Shown: positions 5,291 to 13,424 of the stretch, piece by piece | Layout of the letters: every line of letters starts with the position of its first letter | How positions within the stretch are numbered: position 1 is the first letter of the stretch | Origin: an uncultured Collinsella sp. | GTDB lineage: Bacteria; Actinomycetota; Coriobacteriia; Coriobacteriales; Coriobacteriaceae | Length of the DNA: 16,672 nucleotides | Direction of reading: 5' to 3' | Assembly (NCBI GenBank): GCA_900545555.1 | Contig: UQZI01000046.1 | Location: forward strand, 1 to 16,672 | Notes under the pieces: model-generated | What the model was told of the DNA's origin: nothing | Database searches by the model: none | What the model saw: the letters and a program-made list of their open reading frames with translations, nothing else | Made by a program: the position numbers and the translations under genes

Positions 5291-8200
5291 ATGTCCAACG
5301 CACCCACGCACTCTGTCCACAGCGCAATCGCAACAGGTCCGCTGCTCCTGCTCCTCTTCCTGCTTTTCGGCTGCCTGGCACCGGGAGCCGCATTTGCCGT
5401 CGATGGCTACGACCAGCTCGGCTTCCGCACTATCAGCGATGATTGTGGGCCCTTCTTTATCGGCAAGTATGAAGCTCAAGACGCCTCGATTGCCTACTGC
5501 ATGAACCAGGAGCGTCCTGGCCCCACCAAGCCGGGCGGCCCATGGCTCAACTTTGATCAAGGCTGGGTGTGGCTCGACGACGAGTTCGCAGCAATCGTTT
5601 GTCACGGATATCCTACCGCCACGTCGTTTGGCGGTTACCATCTTTCACCCGATCGCGCCCGCGCCGCCACCCAGCTTGCCGTATGGATGCTCAACGGCAC
5701 TACCCATGTCGACGGCACCTACTCCTACACGACCGCTCAGGGCAAAACCAAGAGCGGGCACTTTACCGCCGACGATGAAGTCGTGGCGGCTGCGCGGTGG
5801 CTCCACGACAGCGCAAAATCAGGAAGCATCAAAGCCGCTCCGCACCGCGCGCGACGCTATCTAGGAACCGTATCGGGCGGCAGCAGACGTCAAGACATGC
5901 TCTATGTACTGCCGGCGGTCTCTGTTTCCTTCCAAAAGCAGTCTGCGAACACTGTTATTACCAGCGGAAACAATACCTATCAGTTTACCGGGGCAACATT
6001 CGATGTTTTTGAGAGCGCCAGCGGCGCGCGTGTCGGCACCATCCAGATGGACAGCAACGGTCAAGCGCAGGCAGCACTTCTGCCCAACACGGCATACTAC
6101 CTAGTTGAGACAACAGCGCCAGCTGGTTATATCCCCCTGCACGATCGCATTGCCTTTACCACGACGGATAACGGCGGATACGTCACCATTGATGAACAAC
6201 CCGGCACCATTACCTTGCGCATTGTAAAGCTCGACGCCGCAACGAATGCAGGCCCCCAAGTTGGGGCTTCGCTCGCAGGAGCAGAATTCGTGTGCGTATC
6301 GCAATCAACCCCTGGATGGACACAAACTCTCAGGACCGATGAAAGCGGTCGAGCTACCCTCACCGATGTCCCCCTGGGAACCTTTACCATCTATGAATCG
6401 AAGGCGCCCGAGGGCTATTTGCCCTCCGGTGACAGTTGGTCTTACACCGTTGGAGCCGACCAACTCGGCGATTCAGGCGTGGTCGAGATCGAATCTCGCG
6501 TTTCCGATATCCCCATTGCGTTTGACCTTGAGATTTCCAAATTCAAGGACTACGGCAATAGCGATCAATCCGGCCTGGAGCAGCCGGCAGGAGATGTTGT
6601 CTTTGAGGTTGTCAGTAACAGCTCTCAGCAGGTTGTTGGCACACTGACTACAAACATCTATGGCTTTACCTCCACCAAAGACCAGCCCGAAGCATGGTTC
6701 GGCACAGGCAAGCGACCAGCCGGTGTCCACGGAGCCGTCCCATACGACCGCGCCGGCTACACGGTTCGTGAGGTTCCGGAAACCGTCCCCGAGGGTTTTA
6801 AACGTGCGGGGGAATGGACCGTCGAGGCCAATCAGATTTCCGACGGCGCCGAGCTTCAATATATCGTGGACAACCACGCTCTGTCGACACATCTCCAGAT
6901 TGTAAAACGCGATGCCCAAACAGGCGCTTCTGTTCCCCTAGCCGGATTCACCTTCCAACTCCTCGACAGCAATCACAAACCTGTCTCACAAACATGCTGG
7001 TATCCAGCACATAACGTAATGGACACCTTTACGACTGACGCGACCGGCACCGTCACACTGCCCGAATCGCTCGTGCCGGGCACCTATTATGTACGCGAAA
7101 CCTCGGCCAAAGAGCCCTATCTTGTCGGCGGAGAGATCGAGGTAAACATACCCGCCGATATAAACCTAACGCCCGTTGCAATCGTCTCGTATTATGACCA
7201 CGCCGCGACCGGAAACATCAGGATCGTTAAAACCGATGCCGTAGACGGCAGCAGCCTCGCGGGCGCCATCTTTGAGATCCGTGCCTCAGGTGATTTCGTG
7301 CGCCCCGACGGTAGCATTGCCGCGCTCGACGGTGAGACTGTCGCTACCGTCACGACAGATGAAACTGGAGAAGCACGCGCGGACGACCTCCCGTTGGGAT
7401 CTGGCACCGCACGCTACGAGGTCGTCGAGACTCAGGCGCCGACCGGCTTCTTACTCGACCGAACGCACCATATCGTCGACCTTACCTATGCCGACCAGAA
7501 AACACCCGTTGTGGAAGCACGGCTTAACGTATCCGACGATTACACCAAGGTTGATATCTCCAAGGTCGATGCAAGCGGAGAGCAGGAAGTGAAAGGCGCA
7601 CAGCTCACCTTATATGGTCCCGATAAAACCGAAATAGACTCCTGGACCTCATCCGACAAGCCGCACCGCATCGAACATCTTGCACCCGGCACCTACTCGT
7701 TGCGCGAAACGATGTCTCCGCGGACCTATGACCTTGCCGAGGAGATTACGTTTGAAATAAAGGATACGGGAGAAGTCCAATCCGTCGCGATGAAGGATGC
7801 GCCCATCGAGATCAAAGGACAGGTCGACAAGCGTCAGGAACTTGTCCAACCTATCGGGAAGGGTCTGTTGGCTAACGGCGATGGAAAAAACCGCGCCGCG
7901 ATGCAAACCAATACGGATGGGCTTTTCTCCTATACCATCGATGCTCGAAACGATTCCGCTACTTGGGTTGATGAGTTTACGATTACCGATGATCTTGAGT
8001 GCGCCAAAGACGGCACGGCGAGATTCGTCTCAATCGAAACCCCCGTCGCCATCGGCGACCTCAACGGTCTGTGCAACGTGTGGTATCGCACGACGCCGTT
8101 GGACTCGACAGACGTCGATGAGCCGGCAAACGCGACGCTTGACGATGGGCACGAAAATCCTTGGCTTGAGTCCGACGAAGTAAAAGAGAGTCTGGGTGAA

Positions 8201-8722
8201 GATTGCCGCCTCGTCGATTACGACGGCTGGCACCTCTGGAAGGCGGATGTCTCGATCACGGAATCCGCCACACTCGAGGCGAAAGAACTCGACCTTGCAT
8301 CCAATACCGTCGTAACGGGCATTCGCATTGAATACGGTGCGGTAGCCGCCGACTTTACGACTCGAAGCGATACGGATTCTTGGACCCGCGATGATCTCAA
8401 AGATGAGCACGACGACCTTGACGATGCCAAAGCAATCCTTGGCACAGATGCTCGGGGCGCAGTCGTGCACATGCAGGCAACGTCGGCTTACACACCCCAA
8501 ACTGCACTCACCAACAGCGCACGCGTCGATCTTTGCCGCAACGGCGGCGGCGATAAACTTGAGTCACATGACGAGGACCGTGTCATTCAACGCTGTACCC
8601 TACCGCAGGACCTACCGGCAACAGGATCAGCTCCCATCGCCGCTTGCATCACCGCGCTCCTGACCTCGGGTGCCGCAGCCCTATGGTTCGCTCGCCTTAG
8701 GTCAATCCCAAAGAAGCGCTAG
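5291..8722 (+). CDS. LPXTG-anchored thioester/Cna-B adhesin
   Basis: This 1143-residue surface protein starts at ATG 5291 behind AAGGAG. It has a signal peptide (cleavage probable after AFA, residue 36) and a thioester domain (about 40-205) with Cys70 (AYCMNQE) and Gln128 in TQLAVW, the pair that forms the internal thioester in adhesins such as Streptococcus Cpa and SfbI. Six Cna-B/SpaA-like domains follow, each with a first-strand lysine (216, 313, 417, 539, 647, 758) and a VET/YES/RE-type glutamate (273, 369, 494, 603, 713, 806), as needed for isopeptide bonds. Residues about 840-1105 form an unassigned aspartate-rich domain. The tail is LPATG (1108-1112), a membrane helix and RLRSIPKKR, so sortase should fix it to peptidoglycan. 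By family knowledge it attaches to a host ligand, possibly covalently; the ligand is unknown. No sortase or pilin gene adjoins it, so it is probably a stand-alone adhesin. Confidence 0.93.
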   Translation: MSNAPTHSVHSAIATGPLLLLLFLLFGCLAPGAAFAVDGYDQLGFRTISDDCGPFFIGKYEAQDASIAYCMNQERPGPTKPGGPWLNFDQGWVWLDDEFAAIVCHGYPTATSFGGYHLSPDRARAATQLAVWMLNGTTHVDGTYSYTTAQGKTKSGHFTADDEVVAAARWLHDSAKSGSIKAAPHRARRYLGTVSGGSRRQDMLYVLPAVSVSFQKQSANTVITSGNNTYQFTGATFDVFESASGARVGTIQMDSNGQAQAALLPNTAYYLVETTAPAGYIPLHDRIAFTTTDNGGYVTIDEQPGTITLRIVKLDAATNAGPQVGASLAGAEFVCVSQSTPGWTQTLRTDESGRATLTDVPLGTFTIYESKAPEGYLPSGDSWSYTVGADQLGDSGVVEIESRVSDIPIAFDLEISKFKDYGNSDQSGLEQPAGDVVFEVVSNSSQQVVGTLTTNIYGFTSTKDQPEAWFGTGKRPAGVHGAVPYDRAGYTVREVPETVPEGFKRAGEWTVEANQISDGAELQYIVDNHALSTHLQIVKRDAQTGASVPLAGFTFQLLDSNHKPVSQTCWYPAHNVMDTFTTDATGTVTLPESLVPGTYYVRETSAKEPYLVGGEIEVNIPADINLTPVAIVSYYDHAATGNIRIVKTDAVDGSSLAGAIFEIRASGDFVRPDGSIAALDGETVATVTTDETGEARADDLPLGSGTARYEVVETQAPTGFLLDRTHHIVDLTYADQKTPVVEARLNVSDDYTKVDISKVDASGEQEVKGAQLTLYGPDKTEIDSWTSSDKPHRIEHLAPGTYSLRETMSPRTYDLAEEITFEIKDTGEVQSVAMKDAPIEIKGQVDKRQELVQPIGKGLLANGDGKNRAAMQTNTDGLFSYTIDARNDSATWVDEFTITDDLECAKDGTARFVSIETPVAIGDLNGLCNVWYRTTPLDSTDVDEPANATLDDGHENPWLESDEVKESLGEDCRLVDYDGWHLWKADVSITESATLEAKELDLASNTVVTGIRIEYGAVAADFTTRSDTDSWTRDDLKDEHDDLDDAKAILGTDARGAVVHMQATSAYTPQTALTNSARVDLCRNGGGDKLESHDEDRVIQRCTLPQDLPATGSAPIAACITALLTSGAAALWFARLRSIPKKR

Positions 8723-8730
8723 CGCGATGA

Positions 8731-8765
8731 AAAAGCGGGAGCCAGTCCCCCGGCTCGCCCGCTTT
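8731..8765. terminator. shared terminator between convergent genes
   Basis: AAAGCGGGAGCC pairs with GGCTCGCCCGCTTT, with a small internal bulge. On the minus strand it is followed by TTTTT, a good terminator for the operon at 8787-12203. On the plus strand only TTTC follows, so it is a weaker terminator for the adhesin gene. Confidence 0.8.
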
Positions 8766-8786
8766 CAATCATTTAAATCGTCGCAT

Positions 8787-9005
8787 CTACTCTGCAGACG
8801 AAGATCCACCATCAACGATTGCCTGCTCGGACTCAGGAATCCCATCGGCACCCGTGCTCTGTTCTTGCTCCACCTCTTCGCTGATTGCGGAGGCGGGGGT
8901 CGAGCCCTTCGCGCCCACGATGTAGGCAGCTCCAAACCCTAACGCAATGGCAATCAAGGTCAAAATCACGTAGACAGGCCAATGGCGCTTAATATACGAA
9001 AACAC
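8787..9005 (-). CDS. small single-pass membrane protein
   Basis: I do not recognise this 72-residue protein. It starts at GTG 9005 behind AAGGAG. It has a basic, aromatic start (FSYIKRHWP), one hydrophobic helix (about residues 11-33) and an acidic, serine-rich tail (EEVEQEQ to the end) with no cysteines, expected outside the cell by the positive-inside rule. It lies 21 bases after the stop of the M28-like protein gene on the same strand, and the shared terminator follows, so the two are very probably one transcript. A role as partner or accessory of that membrane protein is inference. Confidence 0.8.
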   Translation of the reverse strand: MFSYIKRHWPVYVILTLIAIALGFGAAYIVGAKGSTPASAISEEVEQEQSTGADGIPESEQAIVDGGSSSAE

Positions 9006-9026
9006 GTTGACTCCTTAGAGCTCCGT

Positions 9027-12000
9027 CTACGAACGGCGGATAACCTCGGTCACGACCTCGGATACCGTGGCAATGTTCGTCGGGTTGACATTGTGGGGCA
9101 GGTCGTCCTCGGTACGAGCGCAAGCCAGACGCGTGCCGTCCACGCCGGCGATGGTGAGGGCTCGGCGGCTCGCCTCGAGCGCGGCATAGGCATCGGTCTT
9201 GGCATAGGGCATCTCGAGCGCGCCACAATCGACATGGAACGACTTGCACACCTTGCTGACCAGGTTCATGATGCGGCGATCGCCCTTGAGCAGCTGCTGT
9301 TCGCCCTCAACCGTCACCACCGAAAGCCTACCGGCGCCGACGGATTCAAGATTGATGAAGAAGACGCCGCGGAGCTTATCGCGATGCGAAGCCAAGAAGG
9401 CCTTCATGCCGGCGCCATCACAATCCGAGGCGCCCGTTGCCACAAACCAGATATCGTGACCGAGCAGCTCATCGTCGCCCATAGAGGCGACAGCCGAGAG
9501 CATATCTTCGGAAGAAGCGCCGTCGGAAGACGTAGCGCCGCCCTTCCAGCCATCGTTATCGTCCTCGAAATTATCCCACGAACCGATGCCGCGACCGGAC
9601 TTCTTGGCATCGTAATCGTCTTCGACGCCCAGCCAGTCACTCATGCTGTCCTGTTCGTTTTTCTTTTTACGACCGAACAGGCCGCCCAGGCCGCGCTTGC
9701 GAGACTTGGGTGCCGCAGGGGCGGGAGCCGAAATGGTCTCGATCGGCTGTGCGCCCGACGCAACGGGCATAGGAGGCGCAACGGGTGCCGATGTGGGTTC
9801 GGGACCCTGGGCGGTAGCAAAGGGGTCGTTGACCTGTGCGGAGGGATCGGGAAGGTCGAACAGCGACGTGCGAGACGCAACGTTTGTCTGCTTCATCGAC
9901 GGCAGCGACGGATCGGGGACCGAAGCCAGCGGAGACGAGGAGGGTGCAGGCGACGGTGCCGACGCCGGATCGGGAACATTCATCTGCGGACGCGGCGATG
10001 CTTGGGAGGAAATCTGGGCCATAAGGGAATCGACCGTTTCGTCCTGGGTGGGAGCGACATTGGCAACCGTGGCACCGGAACCACTCGGGGTCGGCATGGT
10101 GAAAATCTGCGTGGAGTAAGGCCTCGACTCATCCGTCTCGGGAGTCTCGGAAAACGCAGGCACTTCCTCCTGCTCGACCTCGGTCGAATCATCTTGCTCG
10201 GCTGCCGCGTATTGCTCTTCGTCAGAGTTGGCCTCGACGGACTCGTCCTTGGCAGCATCCTGAATTTCGGCAGCATCAATGGGCTCGTCATCGTCTGCCG
10301 CGTCGCCCTGCTCATCGGAAACAGGAAGGGGCTCGGCAATCGCGGTGCCTTGCTTTTCAAACGTTATCGTGGAATCGAACTGCGCGGCATCAAACGACAT
10401 GGTGCTATCGACGTGCTGCTGAGCCTCGAAAGACGTCGTCGCCTCAACAACATCCGCGGACGCCGGTTGCTGGGACTCAAAGGACGTCGTAGCTTCGGCA
10501 GCGTCGACGGGCACGGACTGCATAGCCTCGTTCTGCTCGAACTCTTGCGCCGCGAGCTCACGTGCCGCCTCAGCTGCCTGCTGCTGAGCGATAGCTTCCT
10601 GCTCGGCAGCCTCGCGTGCAGCAGCGCGCTTCTCTTCGAAATCGTCGACAAATTTCTTGCCCTTTGCAAGCGCGCCCTTAAAGAAGTTGGAAGCGCTGGC
10701 GCCAATCGAAGAGAACGCGGATGCAATATCGGCATGGGGCGTTGCCGCGGGAATCTCGGCCGAGAAATCAGTATCGCTCTCGTAAGACACGCGCCTCGGC
10801 TGTTCAACGTAATCGTCGTCAGACTCATCCGCAACGTCTTGCGCCGGCGCGGCGGGAGCCAAAATGTCCAGTCCTGCCGCGGGATCGATCGCGGACACCG
10901 CCTCGGACTCGGCAACGGCAGCGGTAACCGCGGCAGACTCATCATCCACGGTCACGACGGGGGCAGGCTCGGGCTCAAACGTCGGCTCCTCGCCCTCCTC
11001 GTAATCGAGCGTGCAGGACTCGGGAAGCATCCCGAGCGCACGGATGGCATCCGAACCAAAGCGGATGTTGCCGGCGGCATTGCGATAGAGCTTGGGCTCG
11101 GGCTCGGCCGCGACAGGCTCCTCCGCCGGCTCGGCAGCGGAAACCTCGTCATTGAACTCTTCGGCCTGGACAGCCTGACTCTGATCCTCGGGCACAATGG
11201 CGCCAATCAGCGTCTCGTCGGCAGACGCACCCTCAAAGCCCTCGATCTGCTCGTCGAAATCCTCACCCTGTTCGGGCTCGGCCTGAGCGTCGGGAGCAAT
11301 CGGCTGACCGAACTCATCCTCGGCGTAGGTAGGCTCTTCATACTCGATGGTGTTGCCGTAGTCGTTTTGCTGTTGGGCCGCGGCATACTCCGCTGCTGCG
11401 CGCGCCATCTCCTCGGCACGACGCTTCTGCTCCCCAAAATAGGTATCGAACGGAACATCGTCGGGAAACTCGTTTTCGCCCTGGAAGGGAGCAACGTTGT
11501 CCATAACGCCGAGCATAGCGGCGACAGAAGACTTGTTGCACACTGCGCCGGACGTATAGGGAAGCACAAAACGGTTAGAAATGATGTTTGCCGCGTTGGC
11601 GAGCGCAACGAGGGAAGCGAGGATCGCGACAATCCACAGCAGAACCTTGAGCGCGCCGGGGAGCGGCAGGATACGCAAGATGGCAACGGCAGCAGGGGCA
11701 ACCGTGGCAACGGGCAACAGCTTGGCGATGAGCGCACGATACGAAGCATAGGGCTCGCGGGCGAGCAGCTCAGCACGGGGAGAGTCGTAGTGTGCGACAA
11801 CGACCACCGGGCGGTTGCGCGGAGACGCGAGCGGGCCCGAGGCCTTGTGGTAGGCGATGACATTTTGGCTCACGCCCGTCTTGCCCAGGCGCGAAACCAC
11901 GGGGTGGCCCGTGCGCTCGAGCACGTAAAGAACGGCGCCGACAATGGCCAGCAAGGTGCCGACCAAGCCGATGCCGCCACCGATGCCCATCAGCAGGGCG

Positions 12001-12203
12001 CCGGCAAACGCAAGAATACCGGTAACGGCAAATGCCAACCTGCTGGGCGCCGGGGCATTGAACTCCTGAACCTCGGGATCAAAGCCGTGGTTGCGGAAGA
12101 TCTGAGCGATATCCTCGGCAGCCAAGCGCTCTTCTTCGCTGCATGCCGGCGTGATGCCGGTGTTCTGCAGCAGGTGGTTAATATAGTTCTGGGTGTTCGC
12201 CAT
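9027..12203 (-). CDS. M28 aminopeptidase-like membrane protein with a large acidic insertion
   Basis: This 1058-residue protein starts at ATG 12203 (MANTQNYINHLL) behind GTGGAG; the frame is open 50 codons further up without coding character. It has four membrane helices in two pairs (about 56-96 and 157-207). Between the pairs lies VVVVAHYDSPR (H138, D140), which matches the first metal-ligand strand of M28 peptidases. After GAVCNKSS (C222) comes a long region (about 235-912) rich in Ala, Glu, Asp, Pro and Ser, probably disordered, with a basic patch (KSRKRG, GRKKK) near its end. The M28-like fold then resumes (about 915-1050): IWFVATGASDCDG, FINLES (E953) and LPHNVNPT (H1037). In M28 enzymes the aligned positions are Asp for C222 and Glu-Glu for Ser-Asp, so the catalytic glutamate appears missing and activity is doubtful. 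The substrate is unknown. A 72-residue membrane protein is encoded just downstream. Confidence 0.85.
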   Translation of the reverse strand: MANTQNYINHLLQNTGITPACSEEERLAAEDIAQIFRNHGFDPEVQEFNAPAPSRLAFAVTGILAFAGALLMGIGGGIGLVGTLLAIVGAVLYVLERTGHPVVSRLGKTGVSQNVIAYHKASGPLASPRNRPVVVVAHYDSPRAELLAREPYASYRALIAKLLPVATVAPAAVAILRILPLPGALKVLLWIVAILASLVALANAANIISNRFVLPYTSGAVCNKSSVAAMLGVMDNVAPFQGENEFPDDVPFDTYFGEQKRRAEEMARAAAEYAAAQQQNDYGNTIEYEEPTYAEDEFGQPIAPDAQAEPEQGEDFDEQIEGFEGASADETLIGAIVPEDQSQAVQAEEFNDEVSAAEPAEEPVAAEPEPKLYRNAAGNIRFGSDAIRALGMLPESCTLDYEEGEEPTFEPEPAPVVTVDDESAAVTAAVAESEAVSAIDPAAGLDILAPAAPAQDVADESDDDYVEQPRRVSYESDTDFSAEIPAATPHADIASAFSSIGASASNFFKGALAKGKKFVDDFEEKRAAAREAAEQEAIAQQQAAEAARELAAQEFEQNEAMQSVPVDAAEATTSFESQQPASADVVEATTSFEAQQHVDSTMSFDAAQFDSTITFEKQGTAIAEPLPVSDEQGDAADDDEPIDAAEIQDAAKDESVEANSDEEQYAAAEQDDSTEVEQEEVPAFSETPETDESRPYSTQIFTMPTPSGSGATVANVAPTQDETVDSLMAQISSQASPRPQMNVPDPASAPSPAPSSSPLASVPDPSLPSMKQTNVASRTSLFDLPDPSAQVNDPFATAQGPEPTSAPVAPPMPVASGAQPIETISAPAPAAPKSRKRGLGGLFGRKKKNEQDSMSDWLGVEDDYDAKKSGRGIGSWDNFEDDNDGWKGGATSSDGASSEDMLSAVASMGDDELLGHDIWFVATGASDCDGAGMKAFLASHRDKLRGVFFINLESVGAGRLSVVTVEGEQQLLKGDRRIMNLVSKVCKSFHVDCGALEMPYAKTDAYAALEASRRALTIAGVDGTRLACARTEDDLPHNVNPTNIATVSEVVTEVIRRS

Positions 12204-12271
12204 GTGCGCTCCACATCCATAATCCGACAAATAGGCCCAATGCATGCACATTAGAACCGTATATAGTCGAA

Positions 12272-12277
12272 AGTATA
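12272..12277 (-). promoter_or_regulatory. possible -10 box for the M28-like operon
   Basis: The minus strand reads TATACT about 70 bases upstream of the start codon. The -35 region (CGGTCG at 17 bases) is poor. A perfect palindrome, CCGAATTCGG (12298-12307), lies just upstream near the -35 position. Confidence 0.35.
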
Positions 12278-12297
12278 CCCCGAGCGAGCGCAAACGA

Positions 12298-12307
12298 CCG
12301 AATTCGG
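12298..12307. promoter_or_regulatory. palindrome in the divergent promoter region
   Basis: CCGAATTCGG is a perfect 10-base palindrome about midway between the divergent starts at 12203 and 12402. It could be an operator for either gene, for example for the WYL regulators themselves. Short palindromes also occur by chance. Confidence 0.25.
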
Positions 12308-12401
12308 GCCATCTTAACGCCCCGAGCGGACAAGGATATAGCCTAATCTCCATATCGGACTAAAATCATGGCAGCAAACCACCTTCTCATGCGAGGACTC
12401 T

Positions 12402-13424
12402 ATGACGGCAAGCGACGCGACCGCGACAATTAAAAAGGGGAATTCGGAGCCCAGTTTCGATAAAACGGCTCAGCGCATCCTCAATCTTTTCTTTGTGCTC
12501 AACAGCTCCCCCGAACCGCTGACGACCGAGCAGATCGTCTTGGATTCTGACCTGGGATATGGCTCGGGCAATATCGACTCGGATAAGCGCAAGTTTCGGC
12601 GCGATCGTGACAAACTGCTCGAACGCGGCATCTTAATCAAGGAGGTTCGCCCCGCCGGCGCGCAGGAGACCGAGGAAAGCTCATGGACAATCGACCGCGA
12701 GCACACGTTTGCGGCAGGCGGCCTCATCACCGCAGACGACGCCGATATCCTGCTCAACGCTATCGACCAGACAATAGCGGCCGGCTCATCCACTTTTGCC
12801 GCGCCGCTTGCCGATATTCGTTCCAAGATTGCCTACCTCACCGGCAGGACGACGGCGGACGAAGCACCGATCCGCCGCTCTCCCACCGTCGATGCGGTAT
12901 GGAGCGCCTTTGCCGAGCGATGCGCGCTGCGATTTTTATATCAGAACGGACGCGGTGAGCAGAAAGAGCGTACCGTCTGCGTCTACGGCATGTTCGAGCG
13001 CGAGGGCGTTGCGTACTTCTGCGGCCTCGACAATGCCACCGACGACATCAGGACATTCCGCTGCGACCGTATCGTTCGCGCTTGGCGTCCTTCGAAGGCC
13101 TACGCCATCCCTGCAGACTTCAATCTCAACGACTACCTGTTCTTTGAATTCGATTTTGCCGACCGCCCGCCCGTTGCGGCTACGTTCTCGTTCGCCCCGC
13201 AGACGCAGATCGATATGATCAACGGCCTCACGCGCGGGCGAGGTGAGCTCGCACACACCGATTCGGGATGGACTTGGACCGTTGACGTGCGCGATCTTGA
13301 AGCCGCCGCCTCATTTTGCATGGCCCACGCCATGGACGGCATGAGGCCCATGGCCCCCAAATCGCTCAAGCAGGCGTGGAACCACCTCATTGAAAGGACG
13401 GTGCACGAGCATGCCCGTGCGTAA
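12402..13424 (+). CDS. WYL-domain regulator, PafB-like
   Basis: This 340-residue cytoplasmic protein starts at ATG 12402 behind GAGGA. The N-terminal part (about 20-80: FDKTAQRILNLFFVLNSSPEPLTTEQI, then KRKFRRDRDKLLERGI) is the winged-helix region of the PafB/YafY type. Residues about 165-240 are a WYL domain: DAVWSAFAERCALRFLYQNG, then GVAYFCGLDNATDDIRTFRCDRI, where YFC stands in place of WYL and the R-T-F-R-C-D-R-I strand is kept. A WCX-like C-terminal part follows. In mycobacteria PafB and PafC act together and switch on DNA-repair genes when their WYL domains bind single-stranded DNA; that is the closest described model. The next gene overlaps it by 14 bases and encodes a second WYL protein, so the two probably work as a pair. 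A DinG helicase gene lies convergently. Confidence 0.88.
   Translation: MTASDATATIKKGNSEPSFDKTAQRILNLFFVLNSSPEPLTTEQIVLDSDLGYGSGNIDSDKRKFRRDRDKLLERGILIKEVRPAGAQETEESSWTIDREHTFAAGGLITADDADILLNAIDQTIAAGSSTFAAPLADIRSKIAYLTGRTTADEAPIRRSPTVDAVWSAFAERCALRFLYQNGRGEQKERTVCVYGMFEREGVAYFCGLDNATDDIRTFRCDRIVRAWRPSKAYAIPADFNLNDYLFFEFDFADRPPVAATFSFAPQTQIDMINGLTRGRGELAHTDSGWTWTVDVRDLEAAASFCMAHAMDGMRPMAPKSLKQAWNHLIERTVHEHARA

Noticed and set aside
5363..5380. A lipobox-like LFGC in the adhesin signal peptide
   Set aside because: Phenylalanine at the second position is poor for a lipobox, a good AFA signal peptidase I site follows, and the protein already has an LPATG anchor.
8982..12254. An open frame of 1090 codons on the plus strand opposite the M28-like gene
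   Set aside because: It mirrors the sense codons, which rarely include TTA, CTA or TCA, so stops are absent opposite. Its protein is arginine- and glycine-rich with no domain, whereas the minus strand has clear membrane helices and M28 motifs.
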